Made by a program: the position numbers and the translations under genes
Assembly (NCBI RefSeq): GCF_014851395.1
Contig: NW_024044348.1
Span: 26,012,676-26,076,675, forward strand
Direction: 5' to 3'
DNA length: 64,000 nucleotides
From: Micropterus salmoides
Taxonomy: Eukaryota > Chordata > Actinopteri > Centrarchiformes > Centrarchidae
The notes under the pieces: model-generated
Told to the model about the DNA's origin: nothing
The model's database searches: none
What the model saw: the letters and a program-made list of their open reading frames with translations, nothing else
Part shown: in pieces, positions 60,501-64,000 of the stretch
How the letters are laid out: every line of letters begins with the position of its first letter
Position numbering within the stretch: the stretch's first letter is position 1

Positions 60501-61960
60501 AGGACATCCGCCCCCTTGCTTTAAAATGGTCCACTGGTGAGTGTGTGGGTGTGTGTGTGCTAGCTAATCTGCGGCCTCCACAATCAATGTGGACTGATAC
60601 AGTTAAACGTATGGAGGTGTGACAGCTGTTTGTCCCCCCTTGGATTGTTCCTCTATCACTACAGGGTAAAAAAACTGCTGGTGCATACATGGTTTAAAGC
60701 GTTCTCCCATATATGCTAATACCATCATCCTAATACCATTATTTTATTATGTTTAAAGTAATGTCTAAAGGCTTGGCAAGACTGTATTTAGACAGCAAAT
60801 ACAATGATGGGACCTATAGCAATGTCTTTGTCTCTGTGATGTAGTATTACGCTGGTACTTGTCTGTGAAGATTCTCAGTCATCCAGGTCATAGTTGTCCA
60901 AGGAAGGTTAAAATCAAGGGCAGCTAGACTTGGTTAAAGATACTTGAAGACGTTGTGCCTCTCATCCTAGTGGCTTGAAGAAGGCCTGAAGAAGCCCCTT
61001 GGATGAGTGGCGAAACGTCTTCAAGGTTCTCCACCAAGTCCAGTTGCCCTTGATTTTATCCTTCCTTGGATATGCTGGTACTTGTGTTAATATTGTATGT
61101 TGCTAGAGCAAAAGAAACAAAAAAAACATGCCATAATGCTTTACTTAACTGTCTGTGAAGAGCAATCCTATTTGGTATTAGTCATTGAAATAATGGCTAT
61201 GTGAAGCTAATTATTTCTTTCATATGCTAAGAATTAAGCAAATTGCCACACTACCATATTTCCCAGCTTCCTCATCTCCCCATGTTGTTGGCAAACCTCT
61301 GAAGAAAACCTCTGTCATGCTCTAATCCATCACAGATCCAGCGGAGATGGAGAGGATTCTTTGTGAGAAAGTATATTCATAATTTCTACGCACGCAAGAG
61401 CTATCTGGAAGCACTCTCCAGGAAAAATGAACTTGTCAGGTAAAAAAAAAATCCAAAACAAATGGTGCTGTATATTACAGTTTGACGTCATTGCAATAGA
61501 ATGAATGCCTGCTCTTCATAATGCACAGTACGACAGCAACAAGAAGTAAGCAAGCTGTACCCTTTTTGTAAAAAATGTTAACTACAATACTTCACTGCTT
61601 CTCCTGTCTTTTCCCATTTCTCTCATATGTCTCACTCACTCCCTGTCTTGCTGTTTTGATGTTTTTGTACCATTTTCCCTTTTACGTATTGTGGTAAATC
61701 ATATCTTTGCCCAGGGACCACTACATAACCGCAAAGGGACTCGTCAGTCAAGATGAATTGATTTGATTAGATTAGTGTAAAGGCAGTTGGTTAAAAGGTG
61801 TGCTTGTGTGCCCATAACCTTAAAATATATGTATCTGTGTGTGAGAGAGGAAAGAGTGTGTTGTAAGATCTGTACTTGCATAGTTGTTACCTCAGAAGTA
61901 GAATGGGGACAGGAATGGAAAAGTGAAGGAATGAAAGAGACGGAGAGACTACGAGCGGAA

Positions 61961-61997
<37 letters not shown>

Positions 61998-62886
61998 CCT
62001 CTAAAGTGCTCCAGGCTAAGAGCGAGAGAAGTGAACGATGTGAAGAAATTAAAAATTAGCCTCTGATTTGAACCGCAGCTCGTGCATTAATAAAACATCC
62101 TGTGCTCCAGGGCTTACTGCTAGAGATACGCCATCTTTTATTTTTGACAAAAAAAACATCACGTTTAGCTAATAGTCACATTTTTAATGTTGCTAATATA
62201 TTTTACCACAAAATATCTTTAGGCTTCTGCTAAAATTAAATGTAAATTTGTTAAAGTGCTCCTTGGATCACTGACTTCCCCCCCTCACTTCCCCACCAGC
62301 GTTCCACCTTTCCTCCACACTCCTTGCCCCTTTCAGAGGTAGGGGGAGCTAGGCTGTGTAAGTCCATTAAGGAAGTGTTACCACTTTAGTATTATAATAA
62401 CACAAAGACAGACACACAGGACTTTGTCAAGTGTTTTCACACAATACATGTTTAAAACTGGTAAAATCCTGCTCATACTGTTTTTTCTTTTCCACTATGC
62501 TTTGTCTAAAACAGGGGTCTTAGCCACAATATAAGTGTGTGTGTGTGTGTATGTATGTATGTATATATATATATAATATGCTGCTATGATTTATCAAACT
62601 TGACTAAAAAGTAAATAGAATGAACTTACAGAAGTCATAGCAAAAATATATTTGTAAGTGTAATTAGAACAAAGGTTACATACATTACTATGCGGTCACA
62701 GTTTTCCGATCTTTTTTTACCTTCTTGTATATATTAAAACAATTAAACACAAAGAGCAGAGTTAGACTAGATTAGAGAAATGTAGTAATGAAAGATTATT
62801 GTAAAACTAAATTCAAGGAGCACAAGATGTGATGTCATTTTACTGGTTTGGTTTTACTGCTTCATTATCAACTGTGTGACATCCCC

Positions 62887-62940
<54 letters not shown>

Positions 62941-64000
62941 CCCCTCCTTCACAGTGGTTTGGGGTGTTGAGGTCACTCTCTCTCCAGTTAATCACATGTT
63001 TATTTAGTGCTGCCAGGGTCACGATCAATTAACGCCGTGCCGGCATTTATTTAAAATATCCTTTCTGTGTTAGCCGCTGAGCCCTTGGATCGCACGCTGC
63101 TTGATCACTCACCCCGCAAAGGTCCGCTTTTTAATCCACCTGCTCCCTCCCTCTTGTAAGTCTGTCTGTCTGTCCAAACCTGCTGCATAAATTATTCAAA
63201 GTTGGACTAATGGTCCCCATTTAGTGCAGGCTGATCGGCTGTGCATGGTAATGATATAGGAGTAATACATACACTGCTGAACCTCTCTCTCTTCTCTCTC
63301 TCTCTCTGACTCTTGTTTCAGTCTCTCTTTCTCTCTCATGACAGATCTCCCTCGCACGTGTCATTTCATTAGGTACAGCATCCAGCTAATACACGCTACT
63401 TACACTACCCTCTTCTATCCCCTGCCCTCACTCTGCCTCCCTCCCTCAATCTCTGCCTTTCCCCTTCTCTTTCTCAATCTGTTTTGCTCTGTATCTTTCT
63501 CTCCCTCTCTCTCTGCCACCGGTTTACTGTGCTTCAGTGTCCATCCTCATTCATCCTTCCTCTCCTTCTGCATAGCCTAATGAAGTCAGGACCCTAGTGC
63601 AGTCCCCACTCTGCCACAGTTTTCCTTGATACCCCAACAATTTATCACTTTGTCAGGGAGACACTTAAAGTTCCTTGGTTTTAATAAGGGCATGCAGTGG
63701 GACGATGGGGGCAATTAGGCAAGCGGAGCAAGTCCGCTTTGCATATTTACTAAATGTGCTGGTGTCATTGCTGCCACCACCAACACGGCCTGTTGACTGC
63801 ATGAATTATTCCTCTATCTGCAATAAACAGCTGGGTAATTATTACTGCCATAATCAGATAAATACTTCTCCTTGTGATGTTGCAACGACATGGCAAAATC
63901 TTTTAACTTCTCCCGTAGAGAACAACCGAGAATTCATTGCTAGGCTGAGCAGCACTAGTGTAATTTTTTATTCTTCTCTTTTTGTGCCATGCTGTCTCTC
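54143..64000 (+). CDS. spata17: SPATA17 gene, 5' part (IQ-motif sperm protein), continues past window
   Basis: Five exons join in frame and encode 131 residues plus two bases of codon 132. The mammalian protein is about 360 residues, so roughly the first third is here. Three IQ motifs are visible: ATRIQSWFRACKVRAYL (residues 36-52), IIIQKIWRGFTARARF (60-75) and VRIQRRWRGFFVRKYI (96-111). The order, spacing and words such as IQSWFR, KVRAYL and IQRRWRG match SPATA17. IQ motifs bind calmodulin, and the protein is known from testis and sperm. The start ATG at 54143 opens MAEVLKIKSEVEEFQREFFH and lies just below an X-box-like site. Introns are 444, 1158, 1471 and 3829 bp, all GT-AG. The remaining exons were not found before 64000. 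Confidence 0.9.
54211..54654 (+). other. SPATA17 intron 1
   Basis: A short intron with TTAGCTAGCTAACG near its 5' end and a (TG)n(TA)n patch at about 54556-54588. No other feature. Confidence 0.8.
54655..54744 (+). CDS. spata17: SPATA17 coding exon 2 (IQ motif 1)
   Basis: Acceptor GTGTTAG|TCAAGC and donor CAG|GTATAA bound 90 bases encoding about residues 23-52. It carries ENRQKENQAATRIQSWFRAC, closely like the start of the mammalian IQ region. Confidence 0.9.
54745..55902 (+). other. SPATA17 intron 2
   Basis: No repeat family could be named. Poly-T and poly-A patches occur near 55505-55665. Confidence 0.8.
55903..55984 (+). CDS. spata17: SPATA17 coding exon 3 (IQ motif 2)
   Basis: Acceptor TTATACAG|CCATCTG and donor AAG|GTAAGC. 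It encodes residues 53-80 with HLHKKAIIIQKIWRGFTARA. It ends in phase 0. Confidence 0.9.
55985..57455 (+). other. SPATA17 intron 3
   Basis: It contains a (TG)n tract at about 56252-56280, a G-rich tract at 56510-56560 and a C/T-rich tract at 56710-56765. A repeat-free CpG-bearing block at about 56865-57130 is a candidate conserved noncoding element. Confidence 0.75.
57456..57506 (+). CDS. spata17: SPATA17 coding exon 4 (51-bp, phase 0-0)
   Basis: Acceptor GTGTTCACAG|GCGGCA and donor AGG|GTAAAT. It encodes residues 81-97, AAYFIMKMNFYEEMAVR, matching the linker before the third IQ motif of SPATA17. Being 17 whole codons, it could be skipped without a frameshift. Confidence 0.88.
58432..58732 (+). 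mobile_element. tRNA-derived SINE in SPATA17 intron 4
   Basis: The head has an A-box-like AGTGGCTCTGTGGTTAGG and a B-box-like GGGTTTGAAAACCC. The middle TCTGGGTTTTCTCTTGGTGC and CTCCCACCACATAAGACATA corresponds to the module of the SINE at 3565-3882. The tail CCCACTTCTCCTAAAG and GGGCAAATGCAGACACAAAT matches the SINE at 49765-49928. It is inserted in the sense direction of the gene. Confidence 0.7.
59580..59764. mobile_element. hAT-like transposon terminus, decayed
   Basis: AGGGGACCCCCAGACCCCC at 59621-59639, then CTTGTTCTCGTGAACCCAAT and a terminal GTATCGTCACACCCCTA, are recognisable parts of common vertebrate hAT-type repeats. The opposite inverted end was not found, so only one side is preserved or the rest has diverged. 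Confidence 0.45.
60863..61073. mobile_element. Fold-back retroposon with long target duplication
   Basis: About 60897-60984 is the imperfect inverted copy of about 60985-61071, roughly 80% by eye; both arms share CCAAGGAAGG, AAAATCAAGGGCA and CTTGAAGACGTT. The insert is bounded by direct repeats GCTGGTACTTGT at 60851-60862 and 61074-61085, extendable to 15 bp with one mismatch. A 12-15 bp duplication fits target-primed insertion better than a cut-and-paste transposon. The CTTGAAGACGTT-type arms are familiar from a widespread fish repeat. Confidence 0.65.
61336..61439 (+). CDS. spata17: SPATA17 coding exon 5 (IQ motif 3)
   Basis: Acceptor CCATCACAG|ATCCAG and donor CAG|GTAAAA. It encodes residues 98-131 starting IQRRWRGFFVRKYIHNFYAR, followed by SYLEALSRKNELV. 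The first two residues of the IQ motif begin exactly at the splice junction. It ends with two bases of codon 132. Confidence 0.9.
61440..64000 (+). other. SPATA17 intron 5 (start; continues past window)
   Basis: Microsatellites lie at 61965-61995 (GA), 62536-62576 (GT/GTAT/AT) and 62891-62939 (AC), with C/T-rich sequence at 63275-63330 and 63410-63520. Repeat-free CpG-bearing blocks at about 63000-63130 and 63660-63950 are candidate conserved elements. No further SPATA17 exon was found. Confidence 0.7.
62891..62939. repeat. (AC)n microsatellite
   Basis: About 24 uninterrupted AC units. Confidence 0.95.

Larger units (their letters stand above)
57507..61335 (+). other. SPATA17 intron 4
   Basis: The largest complete intron here. 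It hosts a SINE, a decayed hAT-like terminus and a fold-back retroposon, plus a repeat-free block at about 60190-60385. No nested gene is recognised. Confidence 0.8.

Noticed and set aside
61787..62059. Arg/Glu-rich frame after SPATA17 exon 5, considered as the next coiled-coil exon
   Set aside because: The charged part is simply the (GA)n microsatellite. There are no suitable splice sites, and none of the words expected after exon 5 appear.
63919..63951. AG-preceded segment after CCCGTAG considered as SPATA17 exon 6
   Set aside because: In the required phase the frame meets a TAG after eight codons and shows no similarity to the protein.

Overview
This is vertebrate chromosomal DNA, most likely from a teleost fish, probably a percomorph. 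It has no operons or dense coding. The coding capacity is small and split by GT-AG introns. The rest is AT-leaning noncoding sequence with very many (CA)n/(GT)n microsatellites and typical fish repeats: tRNA-derived SINEs with a TGGA-type tail, L2/CR1-type LINE debris, a DIRS-like element and hAT-type non-autonomous DNA transposons. The species cannot be fixed from the sequence alone.

Positions 1-54,100 read as a long intergenic or regulatory stretch. I could not recognise any conserved protein gene there. It holds a 521-bp hAT-type element with a perfect 8-bp target duplication (330-850), a SINE with its own target duplication (3565-3882), a small TIR element (4670-4983), a 637-bp TIR element (7936-8572) and a ~2.9-kb decayed DIRS-like retroelement (about 11014-13957) that encloses the C-terminal end of an L2/CR1-type LINE. 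It also holds a truncated retroposon (21431-21503), a ~320-bp segment present twice 1.9 kb apart (41758-42078 and 43695-44009), a non-LTR reverse-transcriptase scrap (45954-46200), more SINEs and several strong hairpins. A possible but unproven first exon of an unknown gene lies at 5910-6006.

Positions 54,143-64,000 carry the 5' part of the only gene I can name, SPATA17 (spermatogenesis-associated protein 17), on the + strand. Five coding exons (54143-54210, 54655-54744, 55903-55984, 57456-57506, 61336-61439) join in frame. They encode the first 131 residues, including three tandem IQ (calmodulin-binding) motifs; the third is split exactly by intron 4. The rest of the gene lies beyond the window. 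A perfect 14-bp palindrome resembling an RFX X-box, the hallmark promoter motif of ciliary genes, sits 24 bp upstream of the start codon, as expected for a sperm-axoneme gene. Introns 3, 4 and 5 contain unique-looking CpG-bearing islands that could be conserved noncoding elements, plus SINE, hAT-like and fold-back insertions.
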